In this document: positions 22,891 through 32,219 of the stretch, one piece after another
Position numbering within the stretch: the stretch's first letter is position 1
Layout of the letters: each line of letters begins with the position of its first letter
From: Patescibacteria group bacterium
GTDB lineage: Bacteria > Patescibacteriota > Patescibacteriia > UBA10025 > JAHIVO01
Reading direction: 5' to 3'
DNA length: 38,062 nt
NCBI GenBank assembly: GCA_018816445.1
Contig: JAHIVO010000010.1
Coordinates: forward strand, 1 to 38,062
Notes under the pieces: generated by a model
The model's database searches: none
What the model was told of the DNA's origin: nothing
What the model saw: the letters and a program-made list of their open reading frames with translations, nothing else
Program-made: the position numbers and the translations under genes

Positions 22891-24820
22891 TTTTACAGAA
22901 TCCTATTCTGCAAATTCTAAAAAGAAAATAAAAATCCCTAAATATGCGGCTATTATTATTGTTATAATTGGCTCACTCATAATAATCAGCGGGGCTCTGT
23001 TTTTAATATATCGAGGTCCGGCTCAAAACGTTTATAACAAAAGTATTAGCGGAAAAGATGATTTTTACCTAGCTCAGGATCAGCTGCTGACACAAGACTT
23101 TACTGCAGCCAAGAAATCTTTAGAATCAGCTATAATTAATTTTCACGAAGCTGACAATGAATTTAATTCATTTAACTGGCTTAAAGTATTACCCTGGATT
23201 GGTAAGCAAATCTCAGCTGTTGATAATTTATTGGGTGCTGGCATAAGCACCGGCGAATCATTAGAAAGAATTAATGACATTGCAGATTTAATTCTTACTC
23301 CACTTCAAGAGAATGAGAATGTCAGCTTAAATAGTCTTTCAGATGAGGAAACTGAGCATTTATTAGCTAGCGTTTTTAATTCCAAACCTGATCTCGAATT
23401 AGCGAAAAGTGAAATTGATAATGCGGTTAACCTAATTAATAAAATCCCGGAAAAGGGATTAATAAATAAAATTTATGAAATTGTTGAGCCATTTGAAATC
23501 AAAGCTGAAGATTTGCAAATAGCTCTTGATCAGGCAATTTCAGCCAGTCAAATTATTCCATATATTTCAGGATACCCTGAACAACACACATACCTTTTTC
23601 TTTTGCAGAACAACACTGAAATAAGACCAACAGGCGGGTTTATTGGAACTTATGGAATATTAAAAATAAAAAATGGCGATATAGTCCATTTTAAAACAGA
23701 CAATTCATATAATTTAGACAAGCCCGCCGAGGCTTGGCTATTTGAAGAACCACCCTGGCCGTTAACCCGCTATAACAATGTTCACCAATGGTTTTTCAGG
23801 GATTCTAACTGGTCACCTGATTTTCCCACTGCAGCGCAGGAAGCTGAACGTTTTTACCATGCAGAAAAAGGCCCTGAAAATGATATTAACGGATTAATTG
23901 CTGTAACCCCAACTTTTATTGAATCCTTAATGACCCTAACGGGGGATATAAGCGTAGATGGTACTATTTTTAATTCAGATAATTTAATTGAAACACTGCA
24001 ATACCAGGTGGAGCAAGGTTTTCTGAGGCAGGGGATAGAGGAAAGTGAACGTAAGGAAATTATTGGCGTATTGTCAAATAAAATTCTGGAACAGATCTTA
24101 GAATTACCAACCAGTAAATGGCCCGACCTATGGCAGGTATTCTCGCAGGATATTAAGGAAAAACAAATACTGATTTATTCAAAAGATGACAGCATCCAGG
24201 ATTATATCCAAAAAGAAAATTGGGGTGGACATATAGTACAAAGTTCATCTGATTATTTCTCAGTGATTGATGCAAATTTAGCTAGTCTAAAAACAGATCC
24301 AGTTGTACAGAGGACGATAAATTATACGCTCAGAGAAGATAGCGATAATATTATTGCTGATTTAGAAATCACCTATGCTAATGTAGGTACAATTACCTGG
24401 AAAACTACGCGCTACCGCACTTACACCAGGATACTAGTGCCAGCCGGATCTACATTATTAGGCGTAGAAGGTGCTATGGTAGACTGTAAGCTATCTGACG
24501 AAGGAAGTGTGGAGACCACTGAAGAATTAGGAAAAACCGTTTTTGGTACTTTTATTTGCATAGAGCCAAACGAAACAAAAACACTATCATTTAAATATAA
24601 ATTACCGGACGAAATAACTGAACAGCTGAAAAAAAAGAAATATGAAATATATATCCAGAAACAGCCTGGCACGGCTAATCATAATATTAACCTCAGTATA
24701 AACTTAAATAAAAAACCAAAAGGTGTTTTTGGCATTGACAACTTCAGTATATCTGATAATAATGTAGTACTGATTAAAAACGACTTAAATAAAGATTTAA
24801 ATACTTATATTGAATATTAG
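22868..24820 (+). CDS. DUF4012-family membrane-anchored surface protein
   Basis: This 650-residue protein has a basic N-terminus, one membrane anchor near residues 26-48 and a large extracytoplasmic region. The NNTEIRPTGGFIGTYGIL stretch near residue 250 is the hallmark of DUF4012, a family of unknown function often found in surface-polysaccharide loci of Actinobacteria and CPR. A beta-rich C-terminal region follows. The ATG at 22868 overlaps the GT2 gene by 23 bp; the basic-then-hydrophobic start supports it. The family resembles LytR-CpsA-Psr enzymes in context, so a role in glycan attachment or export is possible but unproven. Confidence 0.78.
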   Translation: MPNKKQSNFTESYSANSKKKIKIPKYAAIIIVIIGSLIIISGALFLIYRGPAQNVYNKSISGKDDFYLAQDQLLTQDFTAAKKSLESAIINFHEADNEFNSFNWLKVLPWIGKQISAVDNLLGAGISTGESLERINDIADLILTPLQENENVSLNSLSDEETEHLLASVFNSKPDLELAKSEIDNAVNLINKIPEKGLINKIYEIVEPFEIKAEDLQIALDQAISASQIIPYISGYPEQHTYLFLLQNNTEIRPTGGFIGTYGILKIKNGDIVHFKTDNSYNLDKPAEAWLFEEPPWPLTRYNNVHQWFFRDSNWSPDFPTAAQEAERFYHAEKGPENDINGLIAVTPTFIESLMTLTGDISVDGTIFNSDNLIETLQYQVEQGFLRQGIEESERKEIIGVLSNKILEQILELPTSKWPDLWQVFSQDIKEKQILIYSKDDSIQDYIQKENWGGHIVQSSSDYFSVIDANLASLKTDPVVQRTINYTLREDSDNIIADLEITYANVGTITWKTTRYRTYTRILVPAGSTLLGVEGAMVDCKLSDEGSVETTEELGKTVFGTFICIEPNETKTLSFKYKLPDEITEQLKKKKYEIYIQKQPGTANHNINLSINLNKKPKGVFGIDNFSISDNNVVLIKNDLNKDLNTYIEY

Positions 24821-24823
24821 GCG

Positions 24824-25831
24824 ATGTTTTCCAGAAGATTAGGCATTGATTTAGGAACGACATATTCGCTTGTCTTTATACCAGGACGCGGAATTGTTAT
24901 TAATGAACCGTCAGTGGTAGCTATTTCTTTGATTGATAAGCAGGTTATGGCTGTAGGTAATGAAGCTAAGGAAATGCTTGGACGTACCCCTGATACAATT
25001 GTCGCTTCCAGACCTTTGAAGGACGGCGTAATTGCAGATTATAAAACTACAGAATCCATGCTTAAATATTTTATTAATAAAGCACTTGGGGGAGTCCGTT
25101 TTTTCAGACCAGAAGTGATGATTGCTGTTCCGGCAGGCATTACTTCTACGGAAAGAAGGGCTGTGATTGAAGCAACCCTCCAAGCTGGAGCAAAAGCAGC
25201 TTACATAATTAAAGAACCAGTTGCTGCAGCTATTGGAGCAAACATTCCTATTGGTTCAGCTTCCGGCCATATGATTGTAGACATGGGAGGGGGTACCTCG
25301 GAAGTAGCAATAATATCCTTAGGTGGAATTGTTGCAAATGCCTCTGTTAGAATTGGGGGGAATAAAATTGACGCCGCTATCCAGGAATTTATTAGAAAAA
25401 AGTATAATTTAAATATCGGCGAAAGATCCGCTGAAGATTTAAAAGTAAATATTGGATCCGCCTTACCTCTTGAAGAAAAATTATTTATGGAAATTAGAGG
25501 CCGTGATTCAATTCAGGGGTTGCCAAAAGTTGTGACTGTTGAAAGCGATGATATAACTGAGGCGATCCAGGATGAGCTGGCCGGAATTATTCAGGCTGTT
25601 AAATCGGTTTTACAAGAAACGCCTCCCGAACTATCAGCTGATATTATGGATAAAGGTATGATATTATCAGGCGGTACCGCACAGCTAAAAAATATGGACA
25701 AGATTCTTTCGCAAGCGACTGGAATTCCAGCCTTTTTAGCAGATGACGCCCAGCTTTGTGTTGCTAAAGGTACCGGTATAGCTTTAGAAAATTTGGAATC
25801 TTATAAAAAAAGTATATTATCCACAAAATAA
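24824..25831 (+). CDS. mreB: MreB-family actin-like protein, paralogue 1 (glycan-locus copy)
   Basis: This 335-residue actin-fold ATPase has the phosphate-1 motif LGIDLGTTYSLVF, the connect and phosphate-2 region MIVDMGGGTSEVAIIS, and an adenosine-site motif DKGMILSGGTAQLKN. The layout and length match MreB, the filament that guides wall synthesis. It is not with mreC/mreD but between a DUF4012 gene (3 bp upstream) and a GT4 gene whose ATG shares its final base. A second MreB is encoded at 32216. A special role in placing the surface-glycan machinery is inferred from context. Confidence 0.88.
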   Translation: MFSRRLGIDLGTTYSLVFIPGRGIVINEPSVVAISLIDKQVMAVGNEAKEMLGRTPDTIVASRPLKDGVIADYKTTESMLKYFINKALGGVRFFRPEVMIAVPAGITSTERRAVIEATLQAGAKAAYIIKEPVAAAIGANIPIGSASGHMIVDMGGGTSEVAIISLGGIVANASVRIGGNKIDAAIQEFIRKKYNLNIGERSAEDLKVNIGSALPLEEKLFMEIRGRDSIQGLPKVVTVESDDITEAIQDELAGIIQAVKSVLQETPPELSADIMDKGMILSGGTAQLKNMDKILSQATGIPAFLADDAQLCVAKGTGIALENLESYKKSILSTK

Positions 25832-27024
25832 TGCTGATCGGCATTGATGCCTCAAGGGCAAATGTAGATAAAAAAACGGGCACTGAATGGTATGCTTATT
25901 ATGTAATCCAAGAATTTAAAAAGATCGCTGATCCTAATGATCAGTTTATTTTATATTCCAAAGAAAAACTTCGAGGATCGTTATCTGAATTACCCGCGAA
26001 TTTTAACAATAAGGTTCTTAATTGGCCCCCTAAATTCCTTTGGACGCAAATACGTTTAGCCTGGGAAATGCTGGTACATAAAACAGATGCCTTGTTTGTT
26101 CCTGCTCATACAATCCCATTAATTCACCCAAAAAATACTGTCACCACTTTACATGATATCGGTTTTGAGGAGTACCACCAATTATATTCGCCAAAAGATA
26201 TTGGCCCTGAAAATACGGCCATAAAAAAAATCATTAAGATATTAGTAATAATTTTTACCTTTGGAAAATATTCAAGCAATGAACTTGATTATCACCGTTG
26301 GTCAGCCAGATTAGCATTAAAACATGCCAAACGGATAATTACTGTTTCAATATTTTCAAAGGAAAAAATACTTGAAAAATTCCCAATTAATGAAAGAAAG
26401 GTTTCTATAATTCCAAATGCTTATAGCCCTATTTACCGAGTCATCCACGATCAGGATAAAATTAATGCTATTAAAAACGAATACAATTTAACAGAGCCAT
26501 TTTTTTTATATATCGGACGACAAGAAGAAAAAAAGAATGTATATAAGCTGATTCAGGCCTATTTAAACTTTAAAAAACAATCAACAAATAATTTTCAACT
26601 AGTATTAGTAGGTGATAAGGGATATGGTTATGAAAAAATTGCCAAATTAATTTCAAGTTCATCTCAGAAAAATAATATTAAAACTTTAGGCTGGGTGGAC
26701 AGCAAGGAATTGCCATATCTTCTTAATGCGGCTGAAATATTTATATTCCCAACACTATATGAAGGATTCGGCATACCCATACTTGAAGCAATGGCATGTG
26801 GTACACCAGTCATCACCTCAAATTACGGTGCAATGAAGGAAATTTCAGGTCAAGCCGCTTATTTAGTTAATCCCAATAACTTATCTGAAATTTCATCGGC
26901 TCTGAATAGATTAATAACTGATCCAAACTTAAAAACAAATTTAATTACTAAGGGATTGCAGAGAGTCCGAGATTTTTCTTGGTCAAATACAGCTAAACAG
27001 ACACTTACTCTGATAAAAGAATAA
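25831..27024 (+). CDS. GT4-family glycosyltransferase
   Basis: This 397-residue GT-B enzyme has an N-terminal domain beginning MLIGIDASRANVDKKTGTEW. The C-terminal donor domain contains LYIGRQEEKKNVYKLIQAY, the VLVGDKGYG loop, and YEGFGIPILEAMACGTPVI with the E-x7-E motif. Its start shares one base with the mreB stop (TAATG), which implies coupled translation. It is the last gene of the glycan region; a 136-bp gap with a promoter follows. Confidence 0.87.
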   Translation: MLIGIDASRANVDKKTGTEWYAYYVIQEFKKIADPNDQFILYSKEKLRGSLSELPANFNNKVLNWPPKFLWTQIRLAWEMLVHKTDALFVPAHTIPLIHPKNTVTTLHDIGFEEYHQLYSPKDIGPENTAIKKIIKILVIIFTFGKYSSNELDYHRWSARLALKHAKRIITVSIFSKEKILEKFPINERKVSIIPNAYSPIYRVIHDQDKINAIKNEYNLTEPFFLYIGRQEEKKNVYKLIQAYLNFKKQSTNNFQLVLVGDKGYGYEKIAKLISSSSQKNNIKTLGWVDSKELPYLLNAAEIFIFPTLYEGFGIPILEAMACGTPVITSNYGAMKEISGQAAYLVNPNNLSEISSALNRLITDPNLKTNLITKGLQRVRDFSWSNTAKQTLTLIKE

Positions 27025-27085
27025 TTAACCTGGAATATTTGTTATTATTTAATAATTACTTCATTTTTTTGGTATTTTATCCAAC

Positions 27086-27124
27086 TTGCAAAATATAAGA
27101 AATTATGGTATGTTATGTTATACT
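27086..27124 (+). promoter_or_regulatory. promoter region of holB
   Basis: Two overlapping readings are possible: TTGCAA (27086-27091), 17 bp, TATGTT (27109-27114), or an extended -10, TGTTATACT, at 27116-27124. Either gives a leader of 30-40 nt. The rest of the 27025-27160 gap is AT-rich, with only a weak A-T hairpin near 27041-27054. Confidence 0.5.
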
Positions 27125-27160
27125 TAGAATAGAAAACATATCTAGATCTAAAAATTGAGC

Positions 27161-28168
27161 ATGACAACAGAATTAAAAGAAAAATTCCACTGGCCAATAT
27201 TGGGTCACCAGCAGATTAAATACTATTTACAATTAAATATTGAGGATAAAGCTTTTTCGCATGCTTATTTATTTTATGGCCCAAATGATACAGGAAAATT
27301 TTCCATGGCTTACCATTTTACCGCTGCGCTGCTGTGTGAATCAAAAAATTCAAAAAAACCATGCAATAACTGCAATTCATGCGATCAAATTAAAAAAAAT
27401 ATTCATCCCGATGTCACTATAGTGCAGGTCCAAGAAAAAAAGCAAAAAATATCCATTAACCAAATAAGAGAATTACAGCATAAGCTTTCTATGAGATCTT
27501 TTCTTACGGATTACAAAGTTGCCATAATTAATAATGCAGAATTGATGACCGAAGAATCATCCAATGCTTTACTAAAAACTTTAGAAGAACCTACAAATAA
27601 TACGATTTTTATTTTAATTTCAGAACATAAAGATTTATTGCCAGCAACCATACAATCTCGATGTCAATTATTTCAATTTCATTTAATACCAAATACTCAA
27701 ATTGAAAATTGGTTAATTCTGCATGAAGCAACAAAAAAAGACGCAAAAATTATTGCACATTTTTCTGAGGGACGACCCATATTAGCACAAAAAGTAAAAG
27801 ATAATAAATTTATTATTGAACAGCGAAATAGCCGACTGGTTCAATTAACTATAATTCTAAAATCAAACTTTAACGATAAATTTCAAATTATTAACCAACT
27901 AAACAAACAAGCATCAAGTGCAAACAAGCAATTTTACACTGAATTAATCAGAGATTGGATGACCTTCTTCAGGGATATGCTGCTTTTAAAAAACAATAAT
28001 AAAAATATTTACAATATCACTGTAAAAGATCAGATTGTTAAAATAATGTATAAATTTTCAAATGCAGCAATAATTAATATTATAAATAAATTAAGAACTT
28101 CAAACCAAGCCTTAGATCAACAAGCCAATCCAAAATTAGTAATTGAGAATTTGGTACTTTCTATGTAA
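27161..28168 (+). CDS. holB: DNA polymerase III clamp-loader subunit delta'
   Basis: This protein of about 335 residues is a clamp-loader AAA+ subunit. The start is WPILGHQQIKYYL, a four-Cys zinc module (C59, C68, C71 and C74) follows, and the sensor/arginine-finger motif IQSRCQLFQF is present. The nucleotide loop reads GPNDTGKF at 40-47, where the Ser/Thr of a normal Walker A is Phe, so ATP binding is probably lost, as in delta' of other bacteria. ALLKTLEEP and SSNALL are conserved. The ATG at 27161 is preferred over a TTG at 27155. A DnaX-like identity is possible but the length fits delta'. Confidence 0.85.
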   Translation: MTTELKEKFHWPILGHQQIKYYLQLNIEDKAFSHAYLFYGPNDTGKFSMAYHFTAALLCESKNSKKPCNNCNSCDQIKKNIHPDVTIVQVQEKKQKISINQIRELQHKLSMRSFLTDYKVAIINNAELMTEESSNALLKTLEEPTNNTIFILISEHKDLLPATIQSRCQLFQFHLIPNTQIENWLILHEATKKDAKIIAHFSEGRPILAQKVKDNKFIIEQRNSRLVQLTIILKSNFNDKFQIINQLNKQASSANKQFYTELIRDWMTFFRDMLLLKNNNKNIYNITVKDQIVKIMYKFSNAAIINIINKLRTSNQALDQQANPKLVIENLVLSM

Positions 28169-28173
28169 TTAAT

Positions 28174-29220
28174 ATGAAGAAACTTTTAATTATTATTGTC
28201 CTTATTGCATCAGCGGTCATTGTTTCAGGCTGCGATAAAAAGACAGGTACGTCAAAAACTGACGGTGGGGTGTACAAATCATCTGATTTTGGTGAAAATT
28301 GGAATCAAAAAGTGTTCGTTAGCGAAGGCGAAAATGGTGCGCAAACAATTTCAAATGTCGACACCAACTTCATGGTATTCGACCCAAAAAATAAAAACAT
28401 TATGTATCTAGTCACCCTAGGAGCGGGAATATTTAAATCTGATAATGCAGCTGAAAAATGGCAAGCCACCACACTGAATACGGGCACTTATAAAAGTTTA
28501 GCCATAGATTTATTAAATACAAATGTAATCTATGTCACTGAAGGTACAAAAATATCAAAGACTGTTGATGGTATGAAAACTTGGTTTGATACTTATATAG
28601 AAAAAAGACCCGGCCAAACATTGATATCTGTCTTAGTAGATCCTTTTAACTCAAATATAATATATGCCGCTACTAACACTGAAATAATTAAAAGTCAAGA
28701 TTATGGAAATAGCTGGACATTATTGGACTGGACCGAGCCAACCATTTCACAAATTTACATCAGCAAAAAAAATAGTAGCGTACTTTTCGCACATACAAGT
28801 GCGGGAATACATAAATCAGTAAACGGGGGATTAGACTGGATACGTGTTAGTGATAAATTAAAGGAATTTGATGAAGGTTCATTAACATTTTTATGGGTAA
28901 ATTTTGATCCCCATACTGAATATTTTATAATAGGGACAAGCGCTGGAATATTCAGATCTCTAGATGGTGGATCAAGCTGGAAGGAAATACCTACATTATT
29001 TGATTTTAAAAAAGTGCCAGTAAGAACCGTGGTATACAATCCAAAAAACTTAAATCAGATTATTTTCAGTATTGATAATATTTTATATAAAACACAAGAT
29101 GATGGTAGAACTTGGACCACACTAAAAACTGTAGCAACAAGCAGGATTATAAATTATTTGCTAAGCGATCCTGAAGATGAAAATCTAATTTATTTAGGTA
29201 CTTTTAAACAAACTAAATAA
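28174..29220 (+). CDS. lipoprotein with BNR/Asp-box beta-propeller repeats
   Basis: This 348-residue protein has a type II signal peptide of about 19 residues ending in the lipobox VSGC, so C20 should be lipidated. At least six Asp-box motifs of the S-x-D-x-G-x-x-W form follow (such as SSDFGENW, SQDYGNSW, SLDGGSSW and TQDDGRTW). These motifs cap blades of a beta-propeller, as in sialidases, VPS10 domains and the YCF48/HCF136 assembly factors. No catalytic sialidase residues were recognised. It sits 5 bp after holB and 12 bp before frr, an unusual place. It may bind surface partners or help assembly of envelope proteins; no function is assigned. Confidence 0.75.
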   Translation: MKKLLIIIVLIASAVIVSGCDKKTGTSKTDGGVYKSSDFGENWNQKVFVSEGENGAQTISNVDTNFMVFDPKNKNIMYLVTLGAGIFKSDNAAEKWQATTLNTGTYKSLAIDLLNTNVIYVTEGTKISKTVDGMKTWFDTYIEKRPGQTLISVLVDPFNSNIIYAATNTEIIKSQDYGNSWTLLDWTEPTISQIYISKKNSSVLFAHTSAGIHKSVNGGLDWIRVSDKLKEFDEGSLTFLWVNFDPHTEYFIIGTSAGIFRSLDGGSSWKEIPTLFDFKKVPVRTVVYNPKNLNQIIFSIDNILYKTQDDGRTWTTLKTVATSRIINYLLSDPEDENLIYLGTFKQTK

Positions 29221-29232
29221 CAATTAAAAAAT

Positions 29233-29784
29233 ATGAGTATTATTGACGAAAAAAAATTCCAATTTGATCAAGCCGTCAGCCATTTAAAATCAGAACTTAA
29301 TAATATAAGAACAGGCCGGGCTAATCCAGTCTTAGTGGAAAACTTGCAGGTTGATTATTATGGCACTCGTACGCCGCTTATTCAATTAGCTTCTATCAGC
29401 GTTCCGGACGCAAAATCTATAGTAATTCAACCCTGGGATAAAAATACAGCAAAAGATATTGAAAAAGCAATACACAATTCACAACTTGGACTAAATCCGG
29501 TAAATGAGGGGAATATCATCAGACTGCCAATCCCTCCGTTAACCGAAGAAAGAAGGAAAGATCTATCCAAGATTGTCGGCCAAAAAGCAGAAGAAGCCAA
29601 AGTTAGTGTAAGAAATACCAGGGAAGAAATTTGGAAAATAATTAAAGATCAGAAGAATAAAAGTCTTATTACAGAGGATGATATGTTCACATACCAGAAA
29701 GAATTACAGGAAATTGTTGATGATTATAATAGCCAATTGCAAAAACTAGGGCAGGAAAAAGAAAAAGAAATTCTAACAATTTAA
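29233..29784 (+). CDS. frr: ribosome recycling factor
   Basis: This 183-residue protein has the full RRF fold: LKSELNNIRTGRANPVLVEN, VDYYGTRTPLIQLASISVPD, IRLPIPPLTEERRKDLSK and the two long helices at the C-terminus. Together with EF-G it splits post-termination ribosomes. The length is normal. The next gene is rseP 6 bp downstream, while the usual uppS-cdsA-dxr genes that lie between them in many bacteria are missing. Confidence 0.96.
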   Translation: MSIIDEKKFQFDQAVSHLKSELNNIRTGRANPVLVENLQVDYYGTRTPLIQLASISVPDAKSIVIQPWDKNTAKDIEKAIHNSQLGLNPVNEGNIIRLPIPPLTEERRKDLSKIVGQKAEEAKVSVRNTREEIWKIIKDQKNKSLITEDDMFTYQKELQEIVDDYNSQLQKLGQEKEKEILTI

Positions 29785-29790
29785 TTTCCT

Positions 29791-30969
29791 ATGTTTATTA
29801 CCATAGTCTTATTAGTTGTAATATTAGGGCTACTGATTTTTGTGCATGAATTTGGGCATTTTGTCATGGCCAAAAGAACAGGCATGGGAATTGAAGAATT
29901 CGGATTTGGATATCCACCAAGAGTGATAGGTATTCAAAAAACCACAGAAAATGAAAAGAAATCGTGGCGAATCGTTTTTAAAAAAACACAAAAAGGTGAA
30001 AAATCAAATAAAAATACTATTTATTCACTTAACTGGATTCCCTTTGGTGGATTCGTGAAAATTAAAGGTGAGCAAGGAGATAAAATAGATGAAACAGATA
30101 GTTTTACTAGTAAAAAAATATGGCAAAGGGCAGTAGTACTTTCAGCAGGTGTTATAATGAATATCATGCTGGCTTTTGTACTTTTTTCTGCCGGCTTTAT
30201 GATTGGCTTACCTGATGTTGTTGACGGTAATTTATCCGATCAAGCAAATATTGAAGAACGGTTCGTGCAAGTAGTCCAGGTTGAAAATGAATCACCGGCA
30301 GCTAACGCAGAAATGAAACCCGGAGATATCATTAAAAATGTGGAGGGCGAGGAGATTTTCTCGGTTGATCAATTCAAACAAAAAATAGAACCATCAATTG
30401 ATCAATCATTAAACATAACATATATAAGAGCTGATGAAATCTTTAAAAAATCAGTTACTCCCGTAGATTTGAATAATACAGGTGATGGCAAGATAGGCGC
30501 TTATTTAACTGATACTGGGATCGTAAGCTACCCTTGGTATTATTCCATCTGGATGGGCGTTAAAACCACATTTTCATTAACTTGGCGTATTGTTGTTGCT
30601 TTTTATGAAATAATAAAAAATTTGATTGTTAGCCATCAGGTTAGCGAAGACATTGCTGGCCCGGTAGGAATTGCGGTCTTAACCGGCCAAATGGTTAAAC
30701 TAGGTTTTATTTATGTTTTACAGTTTACTGCTATCCTGTCAATAAACTTAGCTATAATTAATTATGTTCCCTTTCCGGCATTAGATGGCGGACGGGTTCT
30801 ATTTTTAATTATTGAAAAAATTAAAGGCAGCCCGATTAATCAGCGTATTGAAGGAATTATTCATAGTGCTGGTTTTTTTATACTAATTTCTGTTTTATTG
30901 TTTTTTACGTTTAAAGATGTCAGTCGCTTCAGTGAAAGTATTATGGGTTTTTTTAATAATATATTATAA
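29791..30969 (+). CDS. rseP: site-2 membrane zinc protease RseP
   Basis: This 392-residue intramembrane metalloprotease has the active-site HEFGH at residues 19-23 in the first membrane helix. A PDZ domain with ESPAANAEMKPGDIIKNV lies near residues 155-220, and the second catalytic motif NYVPFPALDGGRVLF is in a C-terminal helix. About four membrane helices are expected. It would cleave regulatory or signal-peptide remnants inside the membrane. No anti-sigma factor is nearby. It is 5 bp from proS, the standard order. Confidence 0.93.
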   Translation: MFITIVLLVVILGLLIFVHEFGHFVMAKRTGMGIEEFGFGYPPRVIGIQKTTENEKKSWRIVFKKTQKGEKSNKNTIYSLNWIPFGGFVKIKGEQGDKIDETDSFTSKKIWQRAVVLSAGVIMNIMLAFVLFSAGFMIGLPDVVDGNLSDQANIEERFVQVVQVENESPAANAEMKPGDIIKNVEGEEIFSVDQFKQKIEPSIDQSLNITYIRADEIFKKSVTPVDLNNTGDGKIGAYLTDTGIVSYPWYYSIWMGVKTTFSLTWRIVVAFYEIIKNLIVSHQVSEDIAGPVGIAVLTGQMVKLGFIYVLQFTAILSINLAIINYVPFPALDGGRVLFLIIEKIKGSPINQRIEGIIHSAGFFILISVLLFFTFKDVSRFSESIMGFFNNIL

Positions 30970-30974
30970 AAAAT

Positions 30975-32219
30975 ATGTACCAATCACATTACTTCGTTAA
31001 AACACTTCGCGAACCTCCAAAAAATGAAGTATCAATTAATGCTAAATTATTAGAACAGGCTTGTTATATCCAGAAATTAATGGCTGGAGTTTATACTTAT
31101 TTGCCTCTTGGTCTACGTGTCCTGAATAACATTAATGCAATAATACGCGAAGAAATAAATAATATTGGGGGGCAGGAAATTTATATGCCGGCTATGCAGC
31201 CTAAAGAATTATGGGATAAAACAAATCGCTGGGAAGAATTATCTAATATTATGTACCAATTCAAGGATAAATCTGACCACCTGATAGGTCTGGCTACTAC
31301 CCATGAAGAGACTATTACATCAATTATAAAGGACAGAATTAACTCATATAAGGATTTACCGTTTTATCTTTATCAGATACAGGATAAATTCAGGAATGAA
31401 CCACGAGCCAAATCCGGACTTATCAGAGGAAGGGAGTTTGCTATGAAGGATTTATACAGTTTTCATCAAGATGAAGAGGATCTTGATGAGTATTATAAAA
31501 AATCCATGAAAGCGTACTTTAATATTTTCAGCAGAGTTGGACTAAAATCAATTATGATTGAAGCTTCGGGCGGAGCATTTACCAAGCAATACTCACATGA
31601 ATTCCAGGTTTTATCAGAGGCTGGCGAAGATAGGATAATTTATTGTCCTAAATATGATTTTGCACAAAATATTGAAATTTCAAAATTCAAGGAAGAAGAT
31701 AAATGTCCTAAATGTGGAAGATTGTTAAAATTTAGTAAAGGAATTGAAGTCGGTAATATCTTTAAACTTGGTACAAGATTTAGCCAGGCTTTTGGCGCTT
31801 ATTATTTGGACAAGACTGGCAAAAAGCAACCTATTGTTATGGCCTCTTATGGCATTGGCCCAGGCAGATTAATGGGTGCAATTATTGAAGTGCACCATGA
31901 TAATAATGGCATTATTTGGCCACCCGGAGTCACCCCATTCAAAGTCCACTTAATTGACCTATGTAAACAAAAAAATAATCCATTAGCCAAGAAAACTTAC
32001 CATGCTTGTCAAGAAAATAATTTTGATATACTATATGATGAACGAGATGTTTCTCCTGGAATTAAACTAAAAGATGCTGATTTAATAGGCATCTCCGTGA
32101 GATTGATTATCAGTGATAAAAATAAGGATAAAATTGAATTAACATATCGTGATACAAAAGAAACATCACATCATTCACTTGTTTCAGTATTAAAAGAACT
32201 AAAGAAGTATTATAAATGA
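30975..32219 (+). CDS. proS: prolyl-tRNA synthetase, compact form without the INS domain
   Basis: This 414-residue class II synthetase has the catalytic motifs TTHEETITSIIKDRI, the motif 2 stretch FRNEPRAKSGLIRGREFAMKD and the motif 3 region ASYGIGPGRLMGAI. The anticodon-binding domain is at the C-terminus. The roughly 180-residue insertion that edits mischarged Ala in the longer bacterial form is gone, and only the short stretch KCPKCGRLLKFSKGIEVGN joins motifs 2 and 3. A separate YbaK/ProXp-type editing protein may exist elsewhere. The TGA stop overlaps the ATG of mreB by 4 bp. Confidence 0.93.
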   Translation: MYQSHYFVKTLREPPKNEVSINAKLLEQACYIQKLMAGVYTYLPLGLRVLNNINAIIREEINNIGGQEIYMPAMQPKELWDKTNRWEELSNIMYQFKDKSDHLIGLATTHEETITSIIKDRINSYKDLPFYLYQIQDKFRNEPRAKSGLIRGREFAMKDLYSFHQDEEDLDEYYKKSMKAYFNIFSRVGLKSIMIEASGGAFTKQYSHEFQVLSEAGEDRIIYCPKYDFAQNIEISKFKEEDKCPKCGRLLKFSKGIEVGNIFKLGTRFSQAFGAYYLDKTGKKQPIVMASYGIGPGRLMGAIIEVHHDNNGIIWPPGVTPFKVHLIDLCKQKNNPLAKKTYHACQENNFDILYDERDVSPGIKLKDADLIGISVRLIISDKNKDKIELTYRDTKETSHHSLVSVLKELKKYYK

